A DNA stretch of 64,000 bases from Bryobacteraceae bacterium (GTDB taxonomy: Bacteria > Acidobacteriota > Terriglobia > Bryobacterales > Bryobacteraceae): positions 1-64,000 of the forward strand of contig JAIEPW010000065.1 in NCBI GenBank assembly GCA_019748195.1, given 5' to 3'. The notes beneath the pieces were generated by a model. That model was not told where the DNA came from and did not search any database. It saw nothing but the letters and a program-made list of their open reading frames with translations. Positions 1 through 8,414 of the stretch are shown here, in pieces. The number at the start of each line of letters is the position of its first letter. The first letter of the stretch is position 1. Position numbers and translations under genes: made by a program.

Positions 1-548
1 GAATACGCCGCGTCGAACGGGTTGGTGTCGTAGAAGAACTCCTTGCGCTGGCACGGCTGTTCCACCCAACCCCAGACCGGCTGTCCCGAGAATTCGTCGA
101 CATACTGCTGCCACAGCCAGGCCTTGGTGACGGTGACCCGGCCGTAGGTGTCATACTCCCAGGTGGTCTTGCGGTTGTCGGCGTCGACTTTCTCCACCAC
201 GCGGCCGGCCCAGTAGCCGTAGTTCGTGGTTCCGCTTTCGGGCTGGGTGACGCTGGTGAGGTAAGGACCGGCGTAGTTGAACGTGCGGGTCTGGGTGACG
301 CCATCGCGGGGCATGTTGACGCCGGTGAGGTTGCCGAGCAGGTCGTAGGTGTAGGTGTACGTGCCGCCGCCGGGGCGCGGCTCCTCGACTTTCCAGAGCT
401 GGCCGAGGCCGTTCATGAAGAACTTCTTCCACTTGCCGGCGGGGTCAGTGACCTTGACCGTGGCGCCCTCGTAGAGATACGTGGTGTTGGAGACGCCGTC
501 GGCTTCCTGGACAGTGACGGTGCGGCCGAGCGCGTCGTAGGTAGGTTG
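1..548 (-). CDS. Rhs/YD-repeat protein, 5'-truncated, continues past the left edge
   Basis: The minus strand is open from an in-frame TGA (549-551) to the window edge and reads as YD repeats: YDALGRTVTV, then TYTYDLLGNLTG, then WEYDTYGRVTV. These are typical of Rhs/wall-associated polymorphic proteins, which are long secreted or surface shells often carrying a C-terminal toxin. The frame opens in the middle of a YD repeat. There is no start codon or ribosome binding site there, and the first ATG (414-416) lies inside the repeats. The 5' end therefore looks deleted or recombined away. It begins about 15 bases beyond the terminator of the OmpA-family gene, so it has no visible promoter. The C-terminal part is outside the window. 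It may be a pseudogene fragment or a silent repeat cassette. The family call is firm; its status as a working gene is doubtful. Confidence 0.6.
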
Positions 549-565
549 TCAACGACACCAAGAAC

Positions 566-593
566 AAGGGCCGGGGATCGCTCCCCGGCCCTT
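566..593 (-). terminator. Rho-independent-like terminator after the OmpA-family gene
   Basis: A perfect 12-bp inverted repeat (AAGGGCCGGGGA / TCCCCGGCCCTT) with a 4-base loop lies just past the stop codon of the OmpA-family gene at 615. On the minus strand it is followed by a weak T-rich stretch (TTGTTCTT). It most likely ends the transcript of that gene. Confidence 0.65.
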
Positions 594-614
594 GGTCATC
601 GTCGTGGATGGCGG

Positions 615-2246
615 CTACTTTGGACAGCCCAGGGCTTTCGCTTCGCCCTCGGGGACCTCCTTGGCGGCCTTCACCGAAGCCGGCATCCTGGTTCCCTTGG
701 GAACCAGCCAGACTTCGACGCGGCGGTTCTGATCCGCCGCCGAGGCTTCCTGACCCTTGCGCTCCTTGGCTTCCGCTCGCGTGGAAGAGCCGCAGAGTCC
801 GGGCTGGAAGTCGGAGGTCTGATCGGTTCCCACCCAATCCACCTTGATCCGGGTGCGATCGACGCGGCCGCAGGTGCCGGTGCCGCCCGAAAGCACCGCC
901 GCGGTATTCAGGACGCGGCGGCGATCCAGGCCGCGCATGGCGCGCTCATCGTTGTCGATGTGGCCCACCAGCACGATCTCGTAATCCAGGTCGGCGGCGC
1001 GCTGCTGCAGTTCCTCCAGCAGGATGCGCTTGCCGCAGTTGTTCACGCGGGCCGAGCCCTTGGGGAACACCACATCGCCGAAGCGAACCGCCTGCGGCGT
1101 GTAGTTCACGCGCACATCGCCGCGGCTGGTCACCGAGCGATTCAAAGCGTCGGTGGCGGTCACCGTCACGGTCACCGTCTTGGTCTGCGGTCTCGCGCCC
1201 GGATCGAACCGCACCGTGCGCGAATCGAACCGCGCGCTGCTGTCGGTTCCCGTCAGGGAGCCTTCCGTCGCCGACCAGCGATACGTCAGCCGGCCCGCGC
1301 ACGACTCGGCGTTGGCCTGCACCGATGCGTTGGCCGTGTCGCCCTGATTGATCGAACTGGGAGTGACGGTCACCCCGCCCAGCGTGACCGCCGGACACGG
1401 AGGAGGCTTGGGCGCTTCCACCGGCTTCGGCGCCTCAACCGGCTTCGGTGCTTCCACCGGCTTGGGCTCGGGCTTCGGCTCAGGCGGAGGCGCCGGCTTC
1501 GGCTCGGCCGCTTTCACCGGGGCGGGCGCCGGAGCAGGAGCCGAATCGCCACCGCCGATATAGAACGTGACGCCGGCCGTCACCTGCAGGCCATGCAGGG
1601 AGTCGCCGGCCGGGATGAAAACGCCGGTCCCAGGTCCCTGCGGAAGGGAATAAGCGGGGCGCTTCGACCATTGACCGCGGGCGTCAAAACGCAGGCCCAT
1701 CCAACGCCACAGATGCATCTTCAATCCGCCGCCGTAATTCAAGCCGGCTTTCAGGCTGGAATCGAGCGCCTGCGCGCCGAAAGGACGCTGCAAGGCCGAT
1801 CTGGTCAAATCCTTGGCCTCATCCGTCGGCGTGAAGTTCAACGCGCTGATACCGGCTGTCAGGTACGGACGGAACATCGAGCCGCGCGGCGAGAAGTGCA
1901 CTACCGGGTTGAAGTTGAACGCGTGTACGCGGCTTCCAAACGCATAGGCGGGCTGCCCGGGACGCAACGGATCCAGGAACCGGACGTTCGCCGTGCTCCA
2001 CTGATATCCCTGCTCGAAGCCCACGTATCTCCAGAAGTTCTCGGTAACCCGGACGCCAAACACGCCGCCCGGCACGTGCCTCAGGCCCAGGCCGCTCGAA
2101 ATGTCTCGATAAAAACTACCGCCGGCAAACGGGCTGATTTCGACGTTATCGGGCCGGTCCTGCGCCCGCAAAGGCGCCAGAAACGCAGTGCTCGCGAGAA
2201 CTAGGGCGAGGCCGGTTCTGGACTTTGCAATAGAACTTCCAGACAT
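615..2246 (-). CDS. OmpA-family outer-membrane protein with proline-rich linker
   Basis: The 543-residue product begins with a signal peptide (hydrophobic LALVLASTAFLAPL, cleavage near LRAQ). Residues about 30-210 form an outer-membrane beta-barrel-like region. A linker of repeated PKPVEA units follows (about 255-285), then an Ig-like segment rich in Thr and Val. The C-terminal OmpA-like domain (about 390-520) includes VVFPKGSARVNNCGKRIL and LVGHIDND, which resemble the peptidoglycan-binding motif of the family. It probably links the outer membrane to the cell wall. A strong AGGAGG (2255-2260) sits 8 bases before the ATG, which fixes the start. The BNR-repeat gene upstream ends 40 bases away on the same strand, so the two may share a transcript. 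A clear terminator follows. Confidence 0.85.
   Translation of the reverse strand: MSGSSIAKSRTGLALVLASTAFLAPLRAQDRPDNVEISPFAGGSFYRDISSGLGLRHVPGGVFGVRVTENFWRYVGFEQGYQWSTANVRFLDPLRPGQPAYAFGSRVHAFNFNPVVHFSPRGSMFRPYLTAGISALNFTPTDEAKDLTRSALQRPFGAQALDSSLKAGLNYGGGLKMHLWRWMGLRFDARGQWSKRPAYSLPQGPGTGVFIPAGDSLHGLQVTAGVTFYIGGGDSAPAPAPAPVKAAEPKPAPPPEPKPEPKPVEAPKPVEAPKPVEAPKPPPCPAVTLGGVTVTPSSINQGDTANASVQANAESCAGRLTYRWSATEGSLTGTDSSARFDSRTVRFDPGARPQTKTVTVTVTATDALNRSVTSRGDVRVNYTPQAVRFGDVVFPKGSARVNNCGKRILLEELQQRAADLDYEIVLVGHIDNDERAMRGLDRRRVLNTAAVLSGGTGTCGRVDRTRIKVDWVGTDQTSDFQPGLCGSSTRAEAKERKGQEASAADQNRRVEVWLVPKGTRMPASVKAAKEVPEGEAKALGCPK
1411..1464 (-). repeat. Three 18-bp tandem repeats encoding PKPVEA
   Basis: Three near-identical 18-base units (1411-1428, 1429-1446, 1447-1464) lie inside the OmpA-family gene and encode the proline-rich linker. 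They keep the reading frame, so copy-number change would only alter linker length. Confidence 0.75.
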
Positions 2247-2286
2247 AGATTGGTCCTCCTAACCAAAACTACTGAGGTTGTAACAC

Positions 2287-4245
2287 TTATTCTACTTCAA
2301 GCAGGTTCAACAAATACAGGCCCGTGTCATCGGTTACAGCCATCAGGCGATCAGGCGTTCCAGGAGGAAACCACAAATCCCGGATCGTTTTGTCTTCCAG
2401 TTCCGCCCCCGCCACCGGGGACCAGGTCGCGCCGGAGTCGCTGGTGGCGAAAAGCTGACCGTACTGCACGGCGTACGCGGAACCATCGCGCCTGGGGTGG
2501 AATCGGACAGCTCGCACCGTGCCGTGCGGCAACCCGGACGGCGATGCCAGCCACGTCGCGCCGCCATCGGTGGACCGCAGCAAGCCGTTCGCCGTCGCGA
2601 TCAGCAGCGCCGCCGGCGCCGCGGCCGAAATGGCAACATCGTAGATCATGTCCACCGGCAACGGCAGCAGCGAATTCCGGAACGTACGTCCTCCATCCTG
2701 GGAAATCAGCAAGCCGTCCATCGTGCGCACGGCGATGTTGGCGCCCGAATCATGAATGGACAATACGTGAGCCGAGCTGACCACTTCCTTCCAGCCGTCG
2801 CCGAGCGCGGTCCCGCGAAACAGCCCGCGATCCGTTCCCAACAGAATCGCCACACCGCCATCGGACGGGACGGCGCGGAGCGCCATTATCTTGTACTTCC
2901 GTGGAGCCCGGGCGCGCGCCGGCGCCGTCTTCGCTACCTGCTTCGCGGCAGGTTTCACCAAGGGCGCGACGGCGGCGAACGGCGCTGCTTTCCACGTCCT
3001 GCCGGAATCCGCCGAGCGATACAGCCGCGATTCGCTGGCGGCGAACACCACGCCGTTCCGGTCCGGCACGCCCGCCACCAGCAGCAGGGATTCGCCGTTC
3101 AGGCTCGCCGAAGACAAACGCCATGTGCCGCCCTGATCAGCGCTCGCAAACACGCCGCCGAACGGACCGTCCTGCACCGTGTTCAGATAAAGTTGCTCGC
3201 CGGATGAGGTCACCGCGTTCACGCGGCGGCTGACGAAGCCGCGATTCAGGGGCTGGAACGTCTCTCCCGAATCCGCGCTCTTCCAGATGCCCCCGTGCTC
3301 CGAAGCCAGGTACAAGACCTTCGGGTCCGTGGGATCGAACGCCAGGGAATTCACAGGCAAGTCGTTCTTCTGCTGCCAGGTGGCCCCGCCATCCGTCGAC
3401 CGCAGCAGGCCCACCGTGGTGCCCGCGAACAACATCTCCGCGTTGGCCGGATCCTGGCGGATGACATGCGTCCTTCGATGCGTTCCCGGGATGCCCAGGA
3501 ACTTCCGCCAGTTCGCGCCGCCGTTCAGGCTGCGATAGATGCCGCTGCACGCGCTGGCGAACACCCGCGAAGGACGCCGCGGATCCACGTAAATCGAGAA
3601 CACGTCGGAGTCGTCCAGCATGCCGGTCCTGATCGATTTCCACGTCGCGCCTTCATCGGTGGTCTTCCAGGGCAGATGCGTCGTTCCGGCGAAGATCGTC
3701 CGCGGATTCTCCGGATCGAAGCTGACCGCGGTGATCGCCTGCAATTCCGGATCGTCCGCGGGCGAGATGCGCTTCCACGAGCGCCCTCCGTCGGCGCTGA
3801 GGAACACGCCTTTGCGCGTCCCGGCGAGCATGCGATCGCTGTCGCCGGGAAAGCTCGCCAGCGCCTCGATGGAGATGCCCTCGAGATCGGCGATGTGCTT
3901 CCAGGTGGCCCCGCCGTCCAGCGATTCGTGCAGCCCGGCGTCGGCGGACCCGGTGAGGTGCACTCCGGCCAGGTAGCGGTTGGAGTCCTTGGGATCGATC
4001 CACAGAGCCTGAATACTGCCGCGGAAATGACGCGGAAAGCCCAGCAGCCGCCAGTTCTCCCCCCCGTCATCGGAGCGGTACAGCAATGAGTTCCGGGCGC
4101 CTGCCACCAGCGTCTTCGGCGATCTCGGATCCACGGCGATCGCCGTTGCGCTGCCGCCGAAAGGTCCAAGCCGCTGCCATCCCACCGCCAGGCAGGGCAA
4201 CGCAATCAGAGCAGCAAGGATTGTGCGAACGGGAAGGTACAACAT
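2287..4245 (-). CDS. Secreted BNR/Asp-box repeat protein (Ycf48/sortilin-like propeller)
   Basis: The product has many copies of the Asp-box pattern S-x-D-G-G-x-T-W (for example STDGGATW and SADGGRSW), each followed by a strand-rich segment. This is the repeat of sialidase, sortilin and Ycf48-type beta-propellers. I chose the ATG at 4245 because it is followed by a good signal peptide (LPVRTILAALIALPCLAVG). The longer frame starts at GTG 4290 and adds 15 polar residues. With the chosen start the protein has 652 residues. No catalytic sialidase residues could be picked out, so a binding or scaffold role is more likely. It lies just upstream of the OmpA-family gene on the same strand and is divergent from the gasdermin-like gene. 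Confidence 0.75.
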   Translation of the reverse strand: MLYLPVRTILAALIALPCLAVGWQRLGPFGGSATAIAVDPRSPKTLVAGARNSLLYRSDDGGENWRLLGFPRHFRGSIQALWIDPKDSNRYLAGVHLTGSADAGLHESLDGGATWKHIADLEGISIEALASFPGDSDRMLAGTRKGVFLSADGGRSWKRISPADDPELQAITAVSFDPENPRTIFAGTTHLPWKTTDEGATWKSIRTGMLDDSDVFSIYVDPRRPSRVFASACSGIYRSLNGGANWRKFLGIPGTHRRTHVIRQDPANAEMLFAGTTVGLLRSTDGGATWQQKNDLPVNSLAFDPTDPKVLYLASEHGGIWKSADSGETFQPLNRGFVSRRVNAVTSSGEQLYLNTVQDGPFGGVFASADQGGTWRLSSASLNGESLLLVAGVPDRNGVVFAASESRLYRSADSGRTWKAAPFAAVAPLVKPAAKQVAKTAPARARAPRKYKIMALRAVPSDGGVAILLGTDRGLFRGTALGDGWKEVVSSAHVLSIHDSGANIAVRTMDGLLISQDGGRTFRNSLLPLPVDMIYDVAISAAAPAALLIATANGLLRSTDGGATWLASPSGLPHGTVRAVRFHPRRDGSAYAVQYGQLFATSDSGATWSPVAGAELEDKTIRDLWFPPGTPDRLMAVTDDTGLYLLNLLEVE

Positions 4246-4382
4246 TTCAGAGCGCGACTGTTCCACTATACTCTCATTTTTTTCAGTCACGGCTCGACGC
4301 TGCCTTTATCTGCCCTGCTTCCATCGGCCTGCGGCGCCGGCGCCCGGCGCGAGCACCGCGCGCGCGTTCTGATGAGGGCGCC

Positions 4383-5135
4383 ATGCGATGTCACCAGGAT
4401 CCCGCGCTCACTTACTTGAACGGCTACGGCTACAACGTGGTGACATACCCGCGCCCGGGCATACAACCACTGGACCTGCTCTGCTGGAACGGCCGCGTCA
4501 CCGGCGCGGGACGCCTCACCGACTGGTGGGATGCCGCGCCGGTTCCGGAGATTACCGCCGCCCAGCCCTGCCCGGACCTGGAAGGCGTCACCACCGCGCG
4601 CATGGAACTGGCTACCGGCGCGCGGCTCCTGAGCGGCTTCCTGGGCGGCTTCGGCGCTTCGATCCCGTCCGTCAGCATTCGCGGAGCGTTTCACCGGGCG
4701 GGATCGCTGCGCTTCTCCCTTCGCGATGTGGAAACGCGCACGGCCAGCGCCATCGCCATCGGAGCGTACCTGGCGCGCGGAACGCAGCGCGCGCCCAAGC
4801 TCGACGGCAGACTGCTGGTGATCACCGAGGTGCTGCAGACCCGCAAGCTGGCGATCTCCGCGCGCACCATCGCCGGCAGCGCCCTGGAGGTCCGGCTGCC
4901 GCCGTTTCAAGTTCAACTCCAAGGCAAACTCGACATCCAACGCGTATCCGAGGGCGAGATCACCTTCACCGGGCGCGAACCCGTGGTCTTCGGCCTCCGC
5001 GCCTTCGAAATCCGCGAGGAGAACACCCGCCTGCGTCTTCGCGGGTTGCGCCCTTCCGGCGGCCTGGCGCTCGCCGCGGGAGCTTCCGAGGATCCCGTGC
5101 TCATCAACGCGGGTCAACTCTTAAGAATGCGATAA
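4383..5135 (+). CDS. Probable bacterial gasdermin (bGSDM), pore-forming death effector
   Basis: The product has 250 residues. Its N-terminus (Cys3; then GYNVVTYPRPGIQPLDLL at residues 16-33) matches what I recall as the hallmark opening of bacterial gasdermins: a Cys near the start that can be palmitoylated, then a GYxVVxxPRxGIxPLxLL block. Length fits the family (about 250-280). The last 25-30 residues, after RPSGG, form a Gly/Ala-rich linker and short tail that would suit the cleavable inhibitory peptide. In studied systems a protease removes that peptide, and the N-terminal domain then forms membrane pores during phage defence. A GAGGG ribosome site precedes the ATG. No protease gene is adjacent. 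It diverges from the BNR-repeat gene, and its 3' end overlaps the convergent regulator gene by 22 bases. The assignment rests on motif recall, not a search. Confidence 0.72.
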   Translation: MRCHQDPALTYLNGYGYNVVTYPRPGIQPLDLLCWNGRVTGAGRLTDWWDAAPVPEITAAQPCPDLEGVTTARMELATGARLLSGFLGGFGASIPSVSIRGAFHRAGSLRFSLRDVETRTASAIAIGAYLARGTQRAPKLDGRLLVITEVLQTRKLAISARTIAGSALEVRLPPFQVQLQGKLDIQRVSEGEITFTGREPVVFGLRAFEIREENTRLRLRGLRPSGGLALAAGASEDPVLINAGQLLRMR

Positions 5136-6427
5136 CCCAGCACCTTCGGTTCTCCCGCGATCCCTTCAATCGTTGTGGTCTGGATCAACACTTCAAAGTG
5201 CGGCAACAATTCCCCGCCGGCCGTCTTGCGCAACTGCTCCGCGAAGGGACCGAACAACCGGTCCGTGGTGATGAACTCCGCCGCGCTCTCCTGGGAGCCG
5301 GTGGATACGCCGCCGATAAGCAGCATCTGACCGGCGCCGTTCAGGTTCGGCAGGAACGCCACCGCCGCGTAGACGGTTCGTACGCCGCTAGTCTCGCTCG
5401 CGGTGTATTCGTTCTGTTCGCCCGGCCGGGGTGTCACGTTGCGCACCATCACGCGATGGTTGGCCAGGTCCGATTCGAAGCGGAAGTTCAGGCGGTTTTC
5501 GTACAACTCCACCCACGGATTGGTGCTCTTGCGGCCGACAAGGATCACGTTGCCCGGCGCGAGGTCCCGCTGCGTCAGGTCGCGCGCGTAGCGGATGGCA
5601 ACCTTCCCCGGATACTGGCGGGACAACTCCAGAATTCGCACCGCGCTGGAGACGCTGTCGAAGGTCGTGTAGCGGCGGATCTTGAACCGGGGCAGCAATT
5701 CCTCGAGTTGCTTCGCCCGCGGCGAGGCCGGCGGCTCCGGCGGATAGGCGCGCGTCACGTAACCGGATAGCGGCATGTTCCGCTGCTCGACCTCCTGCAG
5801 CAGCGCGTATGTGTGGTCCGGAATCACCAGCAGCGTCGGCTGCCCCGAGGTGAACATCCGGGACCACAAGAGGCCTGTCACGCCGCCGCTTGCCGCCGGA
5901 GTCTGGGGCCGGGTTGAAATCCACAGCGCGGCCAAAGCGACAGCCAGAACCGCACAGGCGGACCCTAGCAGCCACACCGCGGGTGAGGTCCGGAGCGGCG
6001 GCGGGGGGGCATCCACCACCGCCGACGGCGCTTCCTCGCGAGCCACGAACTCGGGGATGTACGCCCCCTTCGGGATCAGCAGGACCAGCGGCTCGTCCTT
6101 CCCTTCCGAGCTGAAGTAGCTTTCCAGCTTCATCCGCAGCAGGCGGGCCTGAGAGCGGACGATGTTGTCTTCGCTCGCGTTGTAATCGGCTGCCCGCCCG
6201 AACACCCGGACGCCGATCTGCTGTTCGGAGATTTCGTCCCGGTGGTCGGTCAGCGAGGTGCGGCAGATGTACAGCAGGAAGTCGCGAAGGCGGGCGGATT
6301 TGTGGAACTGGCTGCTCTGCGCGATTCGCTGCACCAGCCGCCATCGCGGGTCGGATTCGAGCTCCGGCGGAATCGTTAAGTCCTTACCGGAGTTCGGTAT
6401 AACCTCGCCTTTTGACCGTGTATTCAC
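5114..6427 (-). CDS. Membrane-anchored winged-helix regulator (CadC/ToxR-like layout)
   Basis: The 437-residue protein has an N-terminal domain (about 30-130) with RLRDFLLYICRTSL, EQQIGVRVFGR and the ending LLIPKGAYIPEF. This is the winged-helix-like domain common in acidobacterial one-component regulators. A proline-rich stretch leads to one membrane helix (about 147-170, VWLLGSACAVLAVALAALWI). A C-terminal region of about 260 residues follows that I do not recognise and that should lie outside the cytoplasm. The layout suggests a sensor that binds DNA from the membrane. The start is GTG. Its 3' end overlaps that of the gasdermin-like gene, so the two convergent transcripts overlap. Target genes cannot be told from the sequence. 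Confidence 0.7.
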   Translation of the reverse strand: MNTRSKGEVIPNSGKDLTIPPELESDPRWRLVQRIAQSSQFHKSARLRDFLLYICRTSLTDHRDEISEQQIGVRVFGRAADYNASEDNIVRSQARLLRMKLESYFSSEGKDEPLVLLIPKGAYIPEFVAREEAPSAVVDAPPPPLRTSPAVWLLGSACAVLAVALAALWISTRPQTPAASGGVTGLLWSRMFTSGQPTLLVIPDHTYALLQEVEQRNMPLSGYVTRAYPPEPPASPRAKQLEELLPRFKIRRYTTFDSVSSAVRILELSRQYPGKVAIRYARDLTQRDLAPGNVILVGRKSTNPWVELYENRLNFRFESDLANHRVMVRNVTPRPGEQNEYTASETSGVRTVYAAVAFLPNLNGAGQMLLIGGVSTGSQESAAEFITTDRLFGPFAEQLRKTAGGELLPHFEVLIQTTTIEGIAGEPKVLGYRILKS

Positions 6428-6527
6428 CGTGAATTCCGTATTGCCGCGCGGTCAACTGGCGCTAGACTATCACAGGATTCGAACAGGCGCACCCCCCGGC
6501 GTCACTCTTTCCCTGGGAGATTTACCG

Positions 6528-8402
6528 ATGCAGACTCGACTCGCCCTGTGCACGTCTTTATGTGCCGCCCTAGCCCTCGCCGGCGAAGTCCGCAAGCTCA
6601 AATCCGGCAGCGGACCAGGAGCGTGGACCGGCGATCTGACCCCAATCGCGGCATCCGACTGGACGTATGAGCGCGCCGCTCACCTGTTGGAGCGCGCCGG
6701 ATTTGGCGGTTCGCCCCAGGACATCGAGAAGCTGGTGAAGATGGGTCCCAAGGCGGCTGTCGATTACCTGGTGGATTACGAGAGGATCGACAACCCGCTG
6801 CCCCCCTTCACCGAATCCGGCGTGTTTTCGCCGGAGATGATGCCCGACATCGACCGCCACTACTCGGATTTCACCGAGGGACTGCGGGCGAGCTACCGGC
6901 TCGGGTCGGTCTACGGCGCCAAGCCGGACGCTCCCGGCGTTACCCGCCGCTACCAGCCGGTAATCAACATGCTGTATTACCGCAACTTTTCCACCCGGAA
7001 TGAATGGCTGCGGGCGGCCCAGTGGTGGGGGGATCGGATGCTGAACACCCGCCGGCCCCTGGAAGAGAAAATGACCCTGTTCTGGCACGGCCACTTCGCC
7101 ACCGAACATGAAAAGGTCAACGATTACCGCCTGATGCAGCAGCAGCTCGCGATGCTGCGCGCCAACGCCACCGGCAACTTCAAGACCTTGCTGAATGGAA
7201 TCGCCAAGGACCCGGCGATGCTCATCTACCTGGACAACCGCCGCAATGTGAAGGGTGCTCCCAATGAGAATTTCGCGCGGGAGATCTTCGAGTTGTTCTC
7301 GCTCGGCGTCGGTAACTACACGGAGAAGGACATCAAGGAAGCCACCCGCGCCTTCACCGGCTGGGACAACTACGGCCTGAAGTTCATCATCCATGAGGAC
7401 AAGCACGACAACGGGGTGAAATCGTTCCTCGGCAAGTCCGGCAACTTCTCTGGCGAGGACGTGATCGATATCATCCTGGAACAAAAAACTTGCGCCGAGT
7501 TCATGAGCCGCAAGCTGTACCGCTACTTCGTCCGCGAGGACCTGACCCCGGAGCTGAACGCGCGGCTGGCAAGGATGATGCGCGAATCCGGCTACGAAAT
7601 GAAGCCTTTCCTGAAGACACTGTTCCTTAGCCGCGACTTCTACAGCCCCGCATCTTACGGGACGCAGATCAAGAGCCCGGTGCAGTACGTGATCTCAACC
7701 TACAAGAAGCTCGGCCTCAGCGAAATTCCGGGAACCCCGTACTTCGCCACCGTGATGGCCAACCTGGGGCAGAATCTGGGCAATCCGCCCAACGTGAAGG
7801 GTTGGGACGGCGGACGCGCCTGGATCAACCCCTCCACGCTGCTCATCCGCGGCAATGTGGCGCGCCACCTGCTGTTCCCCGAGGAAGCGGGCGATCAATA
7901 TCCACGCAACGTGATCCCGGAACGTTACGCCAACGCGAAGAAGGAAGCCGAGGAGCGCGACCGGCTGGCCGCCATGAGCCCGGCCGAGCGCGAGAAGGCA
8001 ATGAACGTCAACAAGAACGCGGCCAGCGATGAAGGCATGATGACCATGGCGCCGCTGGCCAAGCGGATCGGCAGCGCGCCGGATTACGACCTGAAGCTCG
8101 GGGTCTACAACGGCTTCGTGAAGACATTCGAGACCGTGAAACCCACGCCGCCCACCAAAGCCGCGGTGGAAGTGGCCGCGATGGTGCGCGCGGGAGGCGT
8201 CAAGACCAGCACCGAAGCCGTGGACTACTTCGTCGCGCGGTTCCTGCGGCTGCCCCTGGCCGACACCGATTACGCCCGCGTCACCGGGTTCGCGCGGAAG
8301 CAGTTGGGCGAAACCATTGACTTCGCCAGCCCCGCCACCGAAAAGAAGCTCCGCGAGGTTCTGCACCTGGTGCTGAGCATGCCCGAGTTCCAGCTTTCAT
8401 AA
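6528..8402 (+). CDS. DUF1800 family protein
   Basis: This 624-residue protein matches DUF1800: ERAAHLLERAGFGGSPQDIEKL near the N-terminus, EKMTLFWHGHFAT, NENFAREIFELFSLGVGNYTEKDI and a C-terminal region ending in VLHLVLSMPEFQLS. The function of the family is unknown. The ATG at 6528 has GGGAG upstream and opens a short signal peptide (LALCTSLCAALALAGE). The frame is open further upstream (to 6258), but that part lies opposite the regulator gene and is not believable coding. The DUF1501 gene starts 12 bases after the stop. This gene order is common in Acidobacteria and related soil bacteria, so the two proteins probably act together in the envelope. Confidence 0.88.
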   Translation: MQTRLALCTSLCAALALAGEVRKLKSGSGPGAWTGDLTPIAASDWTYERAAHLLERAGFGGSPQDIEKLVKMGPKAAVDYLVDYERIDNPLPPFTESGVFSPEMMPDIDRHYSDFTEGLRASYRLGSVYGAKPDAPGVTRRYQPVINMLYYRNFSTRNEWLRAAQWWGDRMLNTRRPLEEKMTLFWHGHFATEHEKVNDYRLMQQQLAMLRANATGNFKTLLNGIAKDPAMLIYLDNRRNVKGAPNENFAREIFELFSLGVGNYTEKDIKEATRAFTGWDNYGLKFIIHEDKHDNGVKSFLGKSGNFSGEDVIDIILEQKTCAEFMSRKLYRYFVREDLTPELNARLARMMRESGYEMKPFLKTLFLSRDFYSPASYGTQIKSPVQYVISTYKKLGLSEIPGTPYFATVMANLGQNLGNPPNVKGWDGGRAWINPSTLLIRGNVARHLLFPEEAGDQYPRNVIPERYANAKKEAEERDRLAAMSPAEREKAMNVNKNAASDEGMMTMAPLAKRIGSAPDYDLKLGVYNGFVKTFETVKPTPPTKAAVEVAAMVRAGGVKTSTEAVDYFVARFLRLPLADTDYARVTGFARKQLGETIDFASPATEKKLREVLHLVLSMPEFQLS

Positions 8403-8414
8403 GAGGAGACGATC

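Noticed and set aside
1411..1464. Possible CRISPR-like repeats
   Set aside because: Units are contiguous without spacers and encode an in-frame Pro-rich linker.
546..2204. Long plus-strand open frame (552 residues) opposite the OmpA-family gene
   Set aside because: Composition is Arg/His/Ala-rich and it mirrors the third-position GC of the real minus-strand gene, which has a signal peptide, a strong ribosome site and a known domain.
4086..4382. Upstream extension of the gasdermin-like frame
   Set aside because: It lies opposite the start of the BNR gene, has no ribosome site and would destroy the N-terminal Cys3 arrangement; ATG 4383 has GAGGG upstream.
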